From Adlercreutzia sp910585575 (GTDB lineage: Bacteria; Actinomycetota; Coriobacteriia; Coriobacteriales; Eggerthellaceae), in NCBI RefSeq assembly GCF_951801035.1, contig NZ_CATOKT010000004.1: DNA of 64,000 bases. One strand, 5' to 3'. Both the position numbers and the translations under genes were made by a program. Positions 50,752-58,644 of this stretch are shown here, piece by piece. How positions within the stretch are numbered: the stretch's first letter is position 1; the number at the start of each line of letters is the position of its first letter. Under the pieces are notes generated by a model. It did not search any database. It saw nothing but the letters and a program-made list of their open reading frames with translations, and had not been told where the DNA came from.

Positions 50752-51618
50752 CTAGACCCCCAGGCCCACGGTAAGGTGGCTCATGTAAAAGGTGAAGCGC
50801 ATGATGAAGATGCCAGCCAGCACCAGCAGCGAAGCCACCACCAAGGGGCGCACCGCCAGGCCGCGACATACGGAGCGCCACGCCACCGTCAGGCCCGTGG
50901 CCGCCAGCAGCACGAACGCCACCACACAGGGCACGAACCCCGGCACGAGCTGGGAAACGGAGGCCAGCTCGTTGGCCATGCCGCTCAGCTGCGCTCCCAT
51001 AACCAGGTACACGACAGCGTTCGCTGCCAGCGCCACGGCGGCCATGGCCACCAGCAGACGCCCCTCACCGGGGCCGTGGCCGCAATAACCGGCCGCCGCA
51101 AAGCCCAACAACGTGATAACGGGGCCTCCCACCAGCGCATTCAACATAAGCGACACAGGAACGAGCGGCAAGCTCCAGGTGATGATGGTATCCACGTGGT
51201 AGGCGAAGGCGATGGACACCACGAACAGCACGATGGAGAGGTCCACGGCTGCCACCAGCCAGCGCTGCAGCCACCGGCGCGGATGTTCCGCAAAGGCGTA
51301 GAGCCAGTACATGCCCGCCAGCGCCAAGAAGATGACGGCGCAGAGCACTTCCGTGGAAAGCGGGCTGCGCCCCACTCCCGTGAACACGTACAGAGCGTTC
51401 GAAGGGTTCCCCAAATGCGTAGCCGAGGCAATGAGCCCCACCATGGCAATGGCCAGCGGCAGGCACGAGTACTGGTCAAGGCGTCGGCGATCGTCCTCGT
51501 TCACGCGCCCCAGCAACACCGGCAAGCTCATGAGCAGATAGCCCACGGCCCCCGCCGGCGCCAAAGTGGTGAACAGCACCAGGGTGATCTCGTTGAAGGC
51601 AATGGAGAACCCGTCCAC
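50752..51618 (-). CDS. dmsC: DmsC-type membrane anchor of the second operon
   Basis: A 288-residue protein with about eight hydrophobic segments, starting with NEITLVLFTTLAPAGAVGY and carrying ASATHLGNPSNALYVF and GVGRSPLSTEV. It should anchor and feed quinol electrons to the second molybdoenzyme. It is last in its operon, 7 nt after the chaperone gene, and converges on the regulator gene. Its tail HLTVGLGV reappears as an orphan fragment at 43482-43508. Confidence 0.9.
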   Translation of the reverse strand: MDGFSIAFNEITLVLFTTLAPAGAVGYLLMSLPVLLGRVNEDDRRRLDQYSCLPLAIAMVGLIASATHLGNPSNALYVFTGVGRSPLSTEVLCAVIFLALAGMYWLYAFAEHPRRWLQRWLVAAVDLSIVLFVVSIAFAYHVDTIITWSLPLVPVSLMLNALVGGPVITLLGFAAAGYCGHGPGEGRLLVAMAAVALAANAVVYLVMGAQLSGMANELASVSQLVPGFVPCVVAFVLLAATGLTVAWRSVCRGLAVRPLVVASLLVLAGIFIMRFTFYMSHLTVGLGV

Positions 51619-51625
51619 GGCGCAC

Positions 51626-52246
51626 CTAACGGTAGAAACGCGGAACCGTTACGTCCAGCCGGCGCTCCTGCTGCAGCCCCTCGAGGCTCCGGCGCGTCAA
51701 GCGGGCCAAACCCTCGTAGAAGGGGTGCTCGGCCGCTTGCTCGAGCTGCTCCAGATAATGAGGCGCCCAGGTGAGCAGATGTCCGGCTGCATACTCGTCC
51801 ACCAACTCAGGACGCTCTTGAACCAGGAAAGACAGCATGGCCAGCATCAGACCGATGTGGTCCTCCGGCGTGCGCTCATCGGTGGTGCGCTCGATGCCAT
51901 GGGCGCGCATCCACGCGCGCAGGGCCAAGGTGCTCTCGCCGAAGATGACGCATTCGTGGTCGGTGTACACCGAGCCCCACGGGGGCGCCACCAAGCGATC
52001 CGGCCCCACGAACAGGCGGCGATAGGCCCACATGAGGTCCTCGTCGTCGATGCCGGCGGCCAGCCCCTGCTGCATGAGCGCCAAGGCCTCGCGGGCCTCG
52101 TCCTCGGCCACGAAAGGCCAATCGACCGCCGCTTCTTCTACCTCGAGCGCCTCCATGGCCTCAAACGAGGGCCGCGCCTCGCCGGTATGGGGATCCTCTA
52201 GGAAAAACGGCGCCAGGGCCGTACCAATGAACAGGACGTCTTCCAT
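51626..52246 (-). CDS. TorD/DmsD-type molybdoenzyme chaperone
   Basis: This all-helical 206-residue protein has the family signature YRRLFVGPDRLVAPPWGSVY near 80-99 and EDHIGLML near 140. Such chaperones bind the twin-arginine signal of the A subunit and hold it until the molybdenum cofactor is inserted. It is the only one in the window, so it may serve both A subunits. It lies between dmsB and dmsC of the second operon, with gaps of 11 and 7 nt. Confidence 0.92.
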   Translation of the reverse strand: MEDVLFIGTALAPFFLEDPHTGEARPSFEAMEALEVEEAAVDWPFVAEDEAREALALMQQGLAAGIDDEDLMWAYRRLFVGPDRLVAPPWGSVYTDHECVIFGESTLALRAWMRAHGIERTTDERTPEDHIGLMLAMLSFLVQERPELVDEYAAGHLLTWAPHYLEQLEQAAEHPFYEGLARLTRRSLEGLQQERRLDVTVPRFYR

Positions 52247-52257
52247 TGCATTCCTTC

Positions 52258-52884
52258 CTACACAATTTCACGGGGATTGAGCACCGCGCCATCGCGAGCC
52301 ACGCGCTCGGGGTCGGCCTCGACACAAGCGGGCAGGGCGAGCGCCAAGTTCGGCGCGGTGGCCGAAGCGTCGGGCAGGGGCAACAGGTTGCTCTCGGCGC
52401 CGTAACGCGCGGCAACGTCGTCCGCAGGCCCGAAATCCAGGGCGCGCACGGGACAGGCTTCGACGCAGACGGGCTGCTTGCCCTCGGCCACACGGTTGGT
52501 GCAGCCATCGCACTTGACGCTGTGACCTGCATCGCGATCCACCTTCGGAGCACGATAGGGACACGACAGCGCGCAGTAGCCGCAGCCGATGCAGCGCTGC
52601 ACGTCCACGCCCATCAGTCCGCGCTCATCTTTGTGCATGGCCCCCGTCGGGCACACTTGGGCGCAAGCGGGATCGGCGCAATGGTTGCACGCCACCGATA
52701 CATAGTAGGTAAAGGCGTCCTGGGACACCGTGCCATCATCATGGCGCTCCCAGGAGCCGCCGCCATACTCGTAGATTTGACGAAAGGACACCGCAGAGCC
52801 AAGGTTGTGAAAATCCTTGCAGGCCAACATGCACGTTTTGCATCCAGTGCATCGCTTCGCATTGAAATGAAACGCGTACTGCAT
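52258..52884 (-). CDS. dmsB: DmsB-type ferredoxin subunit, second copy of operon 2
   Basis: This 208-residue protein has four 4Fe-4S Cys quartets (CTGCKTCMLAC, CNHCADPACAQVC, CIGCGYCALSC, CDGC with CVEAC). ATG 52884 starts MQYAFHFNAKRCTGCK, matching its paralogs, with GAGGGGG 6 nt upstream; an upstream in-frame ATG adds unrelated residues. It is a diverged second DmsB of the same operon, separated from the first by a gap with two hairpins. It may pair with the TorD/DmsC end or with an A subunit elsewhere. Confidence 0.92.
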   Translation of the reverse strand: MQYAFHFNAKRCTGCKTCMLACKDFHNLGSAVSFRQIYEYGGGSWERHDDGTVSQDAFTYYVSVACNHCADPACAQVCPTGAMHKDERGLMGVDVQRCIGCGYCALSCPYRAPKVDRDAGHSVKCDGCTNRVAEGKQPVCVEACPVRALDFGPADDVAARYGAESNLLPLPDASATAPNLALALPACVEADPERVARDGAVLNPREIV

Positions 52885-52919
52885 CGCACACCCCCTCTCG
52901 CAGATTTCTCTTCCCCCAC

Positions 52920-52973
52920 CCCATTTGCCCCTAAATGGGCGTCGGCGGCCCAAGCCTACCTTGAGCCGCCGAC
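52920..52973. repeat. Two adjacent perfect hairpins between the dmsB genes
   Basis: CCCATTT/AAATGGG (52920-52939, 6-nt loop) and GTCGGCGGC/GCCGCCGAC (52941-52973, 15-nt loop) follow each other. No T run follows on the minus strand, so partial termination or RNA processing is more likely than a full stop. Confidence 0.6.
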
Positions 52974-52999
52974 AATCCTACCATGGGAGGGAATGGTAG

Positions 53000-53623
53000 C
53001 TAGCGGATTTCGCCCTCATTCAACACGGCACCAGAAGTGTCACCGACCGGCTTCGCATTCACCGGCTCCGTGATCACCAGGGACGGCTTCGTCTCGGAAG
53101 CGGCCGGCAGCGGTGCCAGCTCGGCCACGTCGCCGTAGGTGGCGCGCAGCTCCTCGATGTCGCCGAAGTCCAGAGCACGCAGCGGGCAGGCCTCAACGCA
53201 GATAGGCTGCTTGCCCTCGGCCACGCGATTGGCGCACATATCGCACTTCACGCTCTTCATCTGCTCCTGATCCACCTTCGGCGCGCCGTAGGGGCAGGAG
53301 TTCATGCAGGTGCCGCAGCCGATGCACTTCTCGGGATCGGACGTTACGATGCCAGTCTCATCGTCCTTAGAGATGGCGCCCTGCGGGCAGTTCGCCAGGC
53401 AAATGGGCATCTCGCAGTGGTTGCACGCGATGGAGACATGATAGGTGAACGCATCGTTGGTCCAGCACCCGGCCTCGTTCTGGCTCCAGCTGCCGCCGCC
53501 ATACTCCTGGACGTTGCGGAAGTTGATCTCGTTGGAAAGATTCTTCTTATCTTTGCAGGCCAGCACGCAGGTTTTGCAGCCTGTGCAGCGCGTGCCGTCA
53601 AAATGAAAACCATACTGAGTCAT
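53000..53623 (-). CDS. dmsB: DmsB-type ferredoxin subunit, first copy of operon 2
   Basis: This 207-residue protein has four 4Fe-4S Cys quartets (CTGCKTCVLAC, CNHCEMPICLANC, CIGCGTCMNSC, CDMC with CVEAC). It lies 14 nt after dmsA and is the evident partner of that catalytic subunit. Its end LNEGEIR resembles the LNPREIV end of the other copy, which supports duplication from a common parent. Confidence 0.93.
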   Translation of the reverse strand: MTQYGFHFDGTRCTGCKTCVLACKDKKNLSNEINFRNVQEYGGGSWSQNEAGCWTNDAFTYHVSIACNHCEMPICLANCPQGAISKDDETGIVTSDPEKCIGCGTCMNSCPYGAPKVDQEQMKSVKCDMCANRVAEGKQPICVEACPLRALDFGDIEELRATYGDVAELAPLPAASETKPSLVITEPVNAKPVGDTSGAVLNEGEIR

Positions 53624-53637
53624 GGTCGTCCTCCCCC

Positions 53638-56076
53638 TTAGGCCTTCTCAATTTGACCGATATTGCTGTGCTGCGGATTCGCCTTCGCCAAAGGAGTGGG
53701 GCGATACTTGGTCAGCGTGTTAATGCAGCCACCATGATCGACGCGGTCGCCGTTCATGTCGGCATCGTGCCACGTACCCTGCGGAATGCTCACATTGCCG
53801 GGGATGACGCGCGGCGTCACGCGAGCTTCGATGCGGATTTCACCGCAGTCGTTGAAGACGCGGATGGTGTCGCCGCTTTGGATGCCGCGGGCCGCTGCGT
53901 CGACCGGGTTCACCCAAGCCACATGGTGGGCCGCTGTCTGGATGACCTCGTTGTTCGCATAGCTGGAGTGCGTATGGGCCTTGTAGTGGAAGCCCGTGAT
54001 CTGCAGCGGATACTCCTCGGTGCAGGCCTCATAGCCCAAAAAGCCCGGGTCGTAGATGGGCAGGGCCGCGACAACCTCGTCGTCGGCCAGCTCCCAGGTC
54101 TCCTCGAACCCAGCGAGCGTCTCGGAGTAGATCTCGATCTTGCCGGACGGGGTGGGCAGCGGATTCGCCTCGGGGTCTGCCACAAAATCGGCCAGGATGA
54201 CGATGGGCTCGGGCTTCATCTTCCAAACGCCCATTTCGAAGCCCTCGTCCCAGGTGGGCATAGCCATGCCAGCCTCGGCGTTGGTTTCGCGAGCCGTCTC
54301 GTAAATCTCGCGCAGCCAGTCCTCGCGGGTCTTGCCCTCGGTGAACTCCTCGCCCACGCCCAGGCGCTCGGCCAAGTCGGCGCAGACTTCGTAAATGCCG
54401 CGACGCTCGAACTTCGGCTCGTACACCGGCTGACCGAAAATGACCGCGATCATGTTGTCCGAGTAGCCGTCGGAGGAAATGCTCAGCTGCTCCTGGGAAG
54501 TCAGGTCGGGAATGATGATGTCGGAGTACTTCGCCGAGTCGGTCATGAACACCTCGGAGGTGACGATGAACTCGACCAGGCTCTCGTCAGCCAGCAGGTC
54601 GTGGGTCATGTTGATGTCGGAGTGCTGGTTCGTCAAGCAGTTGCCCGCGTAGTTCCAGATGAACTTGATGCTCGTCGACATTTTGTCGGCGCCCTGCACG
54701 CCGGCGTTCAGCGCCGTCAGCTCCTCGCCGTGCAGAATGGCGTTGGGCCACTCGAAGGTGGGGATGTTCGTGGTCACCGGGTTGTCGCCCGTCGGCAGCA
54801 TGCCCAGGCCCACCGAAGCGCAGCCCTCGCGACGGCCGTCGTTCATGCCCGGCTGGCCGATCTGGCCCAGCAGCTGGGGCAGCACCATGATGGCGCGGGC
54901 CGTGATCTCGCCATTGGCGCGACGCTGGGGGCCATAGCCCTGGCCGATGTAGACCGGATCGGACTCGTGCATCTCGCGCGCCAGGTCAATGATGCGCTGC
55001 TCGGGAATGAGCGTGATGGCCGAGGCCCAGGCCGGCGTCTTGGGGGTCTTGTCCGGGCCCTTGCCCAAGATGTAGTCCTTGTAGGAGGCATGCTTGCCCT
55101 TGGCGGACTCGGGCAGAGTCTCCTCGTCATAGCCGACGCAGTAGGTGTGGAGGAAGTCCTCGTCAGCCCAGCCGTTGTTGATGATCTCGTAGGCCAGAGC
55201 CGCGCACAGCGCGCCATCGGTGCCAGGACGAATGGGAATCCACTCGCCGCCCTGACCGCAGGTGGTGTCGGTCATACGGGGGTCGATGGTGATAACACGG
55301 CAATCCGTGGTCTCGCGAATATAGGCGAAGTCGTGGGTGTGGCCGCCCCCGCCCATGCGCGTATCGGCCGGGCTGTCGCCAAACAGCACTACCAGCTGAC
55401 CCGGCTGGATGGACAGGAAGGAGCTGCCGTAGGTGCCACCGCCATAGGTGTAGGTGCCAGCCGCGGCAATGTGGGCCGAGCTGTAGGAGCCGTAGTAGTT
55501 CAAGTAGCCGCCCGTCAGGTTGAGCAGGCGCTTGACCGGGTTGCCCTGGATCTGGCCCTGGCACACGCCCGAAGAGTAGTGCGAGGTCATGGCCTCGTCG
55601 CCATAGGTCTCACGAATGCGCTTCATCTCGGAAGCGATGGTGTCGAGCGCCTCTTCCCAGGTAATCTCCTCGAACTTGCCCTCGCCGCGCTTGCCGACGC
55701 GCTTCAGCGGGGTGTTCAGGCGATCGGGGCTCTGCAGCCAGCGGCGAATGGAACGACCGCGCAAGCAGGCGCGCAGCTGCGGCTCGCCCAAGGTGGCATC
55801 GCCGGTGTTGTCGGACTCGATGTACGTGATTTCGCCATCGGTCGTGTGGCACTGCAGGGCGCAGCAGCTGCCGCAGTTCACGGCGCAATGCGTCCAGACG
55901 ATGGTGTCCTCGACGGGCTGAGCCTCCTCGCCCGTAACCGCCAGGTCCTCCTCCTGGGCTGCCGGCGCACAGCCGAACAGCGACGTGGTGCCGAGAGCCG
56001 CGGCTCCCAACCCAGCGAGTGCCGAGCCCTTCACGAACGTGCGGCGCGACACCGCGCTCTTCTCAGAGTTCGTCAT
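53638..56076 (-). CDS. dmsA: DMSO reductase family molybdopterin catalytic subunit, operon 2
   Basis: This 812-residue exported oxidoreductase has RRTFVKG near residue 11-17 and a hydrophobic stretch ending LFGCAPA, which looks like a lipobox with an atypical Phe. A 4Fe-4S site follows (CAVNCGSCC near 65-73, last Cys in LRACLRGRS). The predicted molybdenum-binding Ser is in YGSYSSA near 190. The C-terminal cofactor domain contains PQGTWHDADMNGDR. It is a clear paralog of the A subunit at 46175-48607, with unknown substrate. ATG 56076 was chosen over an upstream one for the GGGAGGG 3 nt upstream and because the twin-arginine signal starts here. Confidence 0.93.
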   Translation of the reverse strand: MTNSEKSAVSRRTFVKGSALAGLGAAALGTTSLFGCAPAAQEEDLAVTGEEAQPVEDTIVWTHCAVNCGSCCALQCHTTDGEITYIESDNTGDATLGEPQLRACLRGRSIRRWLQSPDRLNTPLKRVGKRGEGKFEEITWEEALDTIASEMKRIRETYGDEAMTSHYSSGVCQGQIQGNPVKRLLNLTGGYLNYYGSYSSAHIAAAGTYTYGGGTYGSSFLSIQPGQLVVLFGDSPADTRMGGGGHTHDFAYIRETTDCRVITIDPRMTDTTCGQGGEWIPIRPGTDGALCAALAYEIINNGWADEDFLHTYCVGYDEETLPESAKGKHASYKDYILGKGPDKTPKTPAWASAITLIPEQRIIDLAREMHESDPVYIGQGYGPQRRANGEITARAIMVLPQLLGQIGQPGMNDGRREGCASVGLGMLPTGDNPVTTNIPTFEWPNAILHGEELTALNAGVQGADKMSTSIKFIWNYAGNCLTNQHSDINMTHDLLADESLVEFIVTSEVFMTDSAKYSDIIIPDLTSQEQLSISSDGYSDNMIAVIFGQPVYEPKFERRGIYEVCADLAERLGVGEEFTEGKTREDWLREIYETARETNAEAGMAMPTWDEGFEMGVWKMKPEPIVILADFVADPEANPLPTPSGKIEIYSETLAGFEETWELADDEVVAALPIYDPGFLGYEACTEEYPLQITGFHYKAHTHSSYANNEVIQTAAHHVAWVNPVDAAARGIQSGDTIRVFNDCGEIRIEARVTPRVIPGNVSIPQGTWHDADMNGDRVDHGGCINTLTKYRPTPLAKANPQHSNIGQIEKA

Positions 56077-56404
56077 GGTCCCTCCCTCTTTCTTGTTTCG
56101 TCCACCCTCAGCGTAGCGCTTCGGGCTTCCGCCTTGCCCGCCGTTCAATGCGAACGGCAAGCCTCCTCTTCGCTCGACGGCCTCCTCAATTTGCCCTCGA
56201 GCCCTCGCGGCGAAGCCCCCTTCGGGTTTCTCCGTCGGGCTGCATTGTAGGCTGCAAAGCAATCCCGCCGTGTCACATAACTCATGTGAATTTCCCGTTT
56301 TCCCAGATCAAAAAGGTGGTTGCTCGGGTGACCCTTGCGCAGCCGTCCCTCCTGCACCCTGCGAAGCCGTTATACTATCAGACAAGTGGGAGGGGACGAA
56401 TCGC
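56077..56404. other. Divergent regulatory region of operon 2
   Basis: The 328 bp hold TCACAT/ATGTGA (56273-56289), a motif TTTTCCCAGATCA (56298-56310) that recurs in the 58 kb repeat region, and TATACT (56371-56376), a -10 for the regulator gene. No gene is seen. Confidence 0.6.
56273..56289. promoter_or_regulatory. Perfect inverted repeat TCACAT-N5-ATGTGA
   Basis: A 6-bp perfect inverted repeat with a 5-bp centre lies between the divergent dmsA and LuxR-type genes. It is a plausible dimer site, unlike the CACCAG cluster of the first operon. Confidence 0.45.
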
Positions 56405-58030
56405 GTGCAGACACCGACGTTCATAATGATGCTCAAGCCGAACGTGGCTTCGCTTGGGTACGGCCTGTTTCTGGCCATCAACGCCGCCAGCGTCTGGGGC
56501 GGATCGTTTCCCTTCCTGCCCATGGACTTCCAAACTCCCTCAGTGCTGTTCTGGTTCTTTCTGGCGCAGTCGGTGGTGTTCGCTCTGAGCTTTTTCGCAA
56601 GCGCCGTGGGAACGTATTTCTTTCCCGAGCAAACGCGCCATTTCCTCGTCAAGATCGTCGTGACGCCCTATCTCCTTGGTTGGTGCTTGCTTATCGGAGG
56701 AATTTACTTCCCCGAAGCGGCCCTGCCGCTGGCATGTGCAGGCGGCGGTCTTTTAGGCCTGGGGTCGGCGGGGTTCTACATGCTGTGGCAACGGCTCTTC
56801 GCCAGCCAAGAGGCCGAGGAGGGTAATCGCAATCTTATTGTAGGTACGGCTTGGGGCTCGCTGCTGTACTTCGCCCTGTATCTGATTCCCGTGGCCGTAA
56901 CGGCCTACCTTATTCCACTGGTGTTTCTGCCGCTGTTCGGCCTGGCCGTGGTGCTGAAAAGCCGCACCATCGACCTCGACCAACCCATGTTCGAGGACAT
57001 TCCCCGCGACCATCCGCGCACCTATCGTCATGTGGCCTCGCACTTGTGGCGTCCGGCTTTGGCCATAGGCGCCCTTGGCTTTTGCACCGGCATCATGCGG
57101 TCGCTCGCCGTGGTGGAGCCCTCGGTGGGCTCTTTGGTAAACGTGCTGTCGATGCTGGCCACCCTGGTGGCTGCCGTGGCGCTGCTGGGTGCTTGGACGG
57201 TGAAGAACCTACGCTTCAGCGTGGGCACTGCCTACCGCGTGTTCTTCCCCCTGGTTACCACCGCGCTGCTGGTGCTGCCCCTGGCGGGACCCGAGTATGC
57301 CCGCACCCTGGCGGCGGTGCTGTACGCGCTGTGGAGCGTGGCCATCATGCTGATGATGATCCAATGCGCTCAGCTGGCCCGCGACGGCGGCATCAACCCG
57401 GTGTTCGTGTACGGCCTGTTTGGCGGCATCGTGTACGCCCTGCACGACGTGGGCTTCATTGGCGGCCATTACGTGGAATCCCTGGTCATGTTTGGAGCGC
57501 CTTCGGTGGTGCTGGTGGTTGTGGTGGCCATTTGGCTTTTGGGCATCATGTACTTCATCGGCCAGGGCGGCTTCCGCTCGGCCATGGGCCAGAGCACCGC
57601 CGACGAGATCGAGCTGATGGCCCTGCGCCGCCCGCAGGCGTCGGCGGGTGTTCACGAAGACGAGGCATCAGCAGCTGCCGGTGGGCCAACGGGGATCGCG
57701 ACGCTGACGGGAGAAATCACAACCCAGCACCAGGGCACGGCCTTTGACGCTCTAGGGAGCAAGCCCGACAACCACCCCGAGAGCGAATACCGCGATCGGT
57801 TCTCCAAGCAAATGGCCATGGTGCGCGAAGCCTATGGCCTGTCGGCCCGCGAGACCGAGGTGGCCGAGCTGATTGCCCGCGGCAATTCCGTGGCCCGCAT
57901 TGCCGAGATGCTAGTAGTGTCCGAGAACACCATCCGCACCCATTCGAAGCGCATCTACAGCAAGTTGGACGTGCACAAACGCCAGGAGCTGATCGATCTG
58001 GTAGAAAGCTTCGAACCCGCCGAAGGGTAG
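56405..58030 (+). CDS. Membrane-bound LuxR-type regulator of operon 2
   Basis: This 541-residue protein has about twelve hydrophobic segments in residues 8-390, a short linker and a LuxR helix-turn-helix (about 475-540) with LSARETEVAELIARG and VSENTIRTHSKRIYSKL. It is a paralog of the regulator at 48958-50667; both share the phrase DLDQPMFED or LDQPMFED in a loop. GTG 56405 was chosen because GGGAGGGG lies 9 nt upstream and TATACT about 30 nt upstream fits as -10; longer in-frame versions would start before that promoter. It probably controls the divergent operon. Confidence 0.87.
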   Translation: MQTPTFIMMLKPNVASLGYGLFLAINAASVWGGSFPFLPMDFQTPSVLFWFFLAQSVVFALSFFASAVGTYFFPEQTRHFLVKIVVTPYLLGWCLLIGGIYFPEAALPLACAGGGLLGLGSAGFYMLWQRLFASQEAEEGNRNLIVGTAWGSLLYFALYLIPVAVTAYLIPLVFLPLFGLAVVLKSRTIDLDQPMFEDIPRDHPRTYRHVASHLWRPALAIGALGFCTGIMRSLAVVEPSVGSLVNVLSMLATLVAAVALLGAWTVKNLRFSVGTAYRVFFPLVTTALLVLPLAGPEYARTLAAVLYALWSVAIMLMMIQCAQLARDGGINPVFVYGLFGGIVYALHDVGFIGGHYVESLVMFGAPSVVLVVVVAIWLLGIMYFIGQGGFRSAMGQSTADEIELMALRRPQASAGVHEDEASAAAGGPTGIATLTGEITTQHQGTAFDALGSKPDNHPESEYRDRFSKQMAMVREAYGLSARETEVAELIARGNSVARIAEMLVVSENTIRTHSKRIYSKLDVHKRQELIDLVESFEPAEG

Positions 58031-58074
58031 GGAGCCGCGTGTGCGCTGCCGGCGAAAGAGAATGCGACGGGTCC

Positions 58075-58101
58075 AGACGACGGGTTCAGGTTCCGTCGTC
58101 T
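58075..58101 (+). terminator. Hairpin after the LuxR-type gene
   Basis: AGACGACGG/CCGTCGTCT is a perfect 9-bp stem with a 9-nt loop, 45 nt after the stop codon. It lacks a T run, so terminator function is uncertain. Confidence 0.35.
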
Positions 58102-58117
58102 CCCGCGGCGTCCAGCG

Positions 58118-58396
58118 TGGCCAACCAGAGGGTATTTTCCATCGACACGACGTTAATAGGAACTTTTTGGCCAATCGAACCCCGTTTTCCGTCGATTCGG
58201 TGGCCAATCAGAGGGTGATTTCCATCAAGCAAATTGCCTGTCGGCATTTTCCCAGATCAGGAGCTTGCCGCAAAAGCGCGGTTTTCCCAGACAAAAGAAA
58301 ATCGACGGAAATTGTAGGGTGATTGGCCAAAAACTCCTCTTTTTCGCGTCGCGGATGGAAAACACCCGCTGATTGGCCAGATTGATTGGCCAGATT
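58118..58396. repeat. Inverted array of a 28-bp / 78-bp repeat
   Basis: Five 28-bp copies start TGGCCAA and end in TTTCC[AG]TC: forward at 58118-58145, 58168-58195 and 58201-58228, reverse at 58302-58329 and 58352-58379. The first two and the last two are each separated by 22 bp, making a 78-bp unit present once in each direction. The 22-bp centres also resemble each other at their ends. The middle holds two copies of TTTTCCCAGA. A 13-bp tandem GATTGGCCAGATT closes the array. Confidence 0.85.
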
Positions 58397-58644
58397 CGAC
58401 GGCGCCTGATAACACCTTCGAGAAGAAAACGCATCTCAGTATCCCCCGGCATGCCTTCGCAGCACCCTAGCTCTGGAAGCCGCCCTGAGCGCACGTGGGC
58501 AGAGAGGGCATCATCGATCAGCTTCTCCAGGGTCTTGGCTGAAACAACTCCTTACTTGGCCGAGCATCTTTGCAGGACATTCACCGTCCTTTAGCGCACA
58601 GCCAGTGTGTCTCGCGGCCTTGCTGAAGAGTTCGATCGCACCCT

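Larger units (their letters stand above)
58031..58644. other. Repeat-rich intergenic region
   Basis: The 614 bp hold a hairpin just after the regulator gene and the composite repeat at 58118-58396. The right third, 58400-58644, shows no convincing gene. A short minus-strand frame across the repeats is judged spurious. Confidence 0.7.

Noticed and set aside
38814..56250. Plus-strand open frames opposite metH and the dms operons (38814-40991, 45362-48745, 53653-56250)
   Set aside because: The minus strand carries complete, motif-bearing genes; the plus translations have no recognisable family.
56270..56404. Upstream ATG 56270 as start of the second LuxR-type gene
   Set aside because: It precedes the likely promoter TATACT and lacks a ribosome-binding site; GTG 56405 has both in place.
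58118..58396. Possible CRISPR array
   Set aside because: Repeats face both directions, spacers vary from 5 to 73 bp and no cas gene is in the window.
58225..58494. 89-codon minus-strand frame in the 58 kb gap
   Set aside because: It lies across the repeat array, has no ribosome-binding site and its composition differs from neighbours; it is better explained by the repeats.
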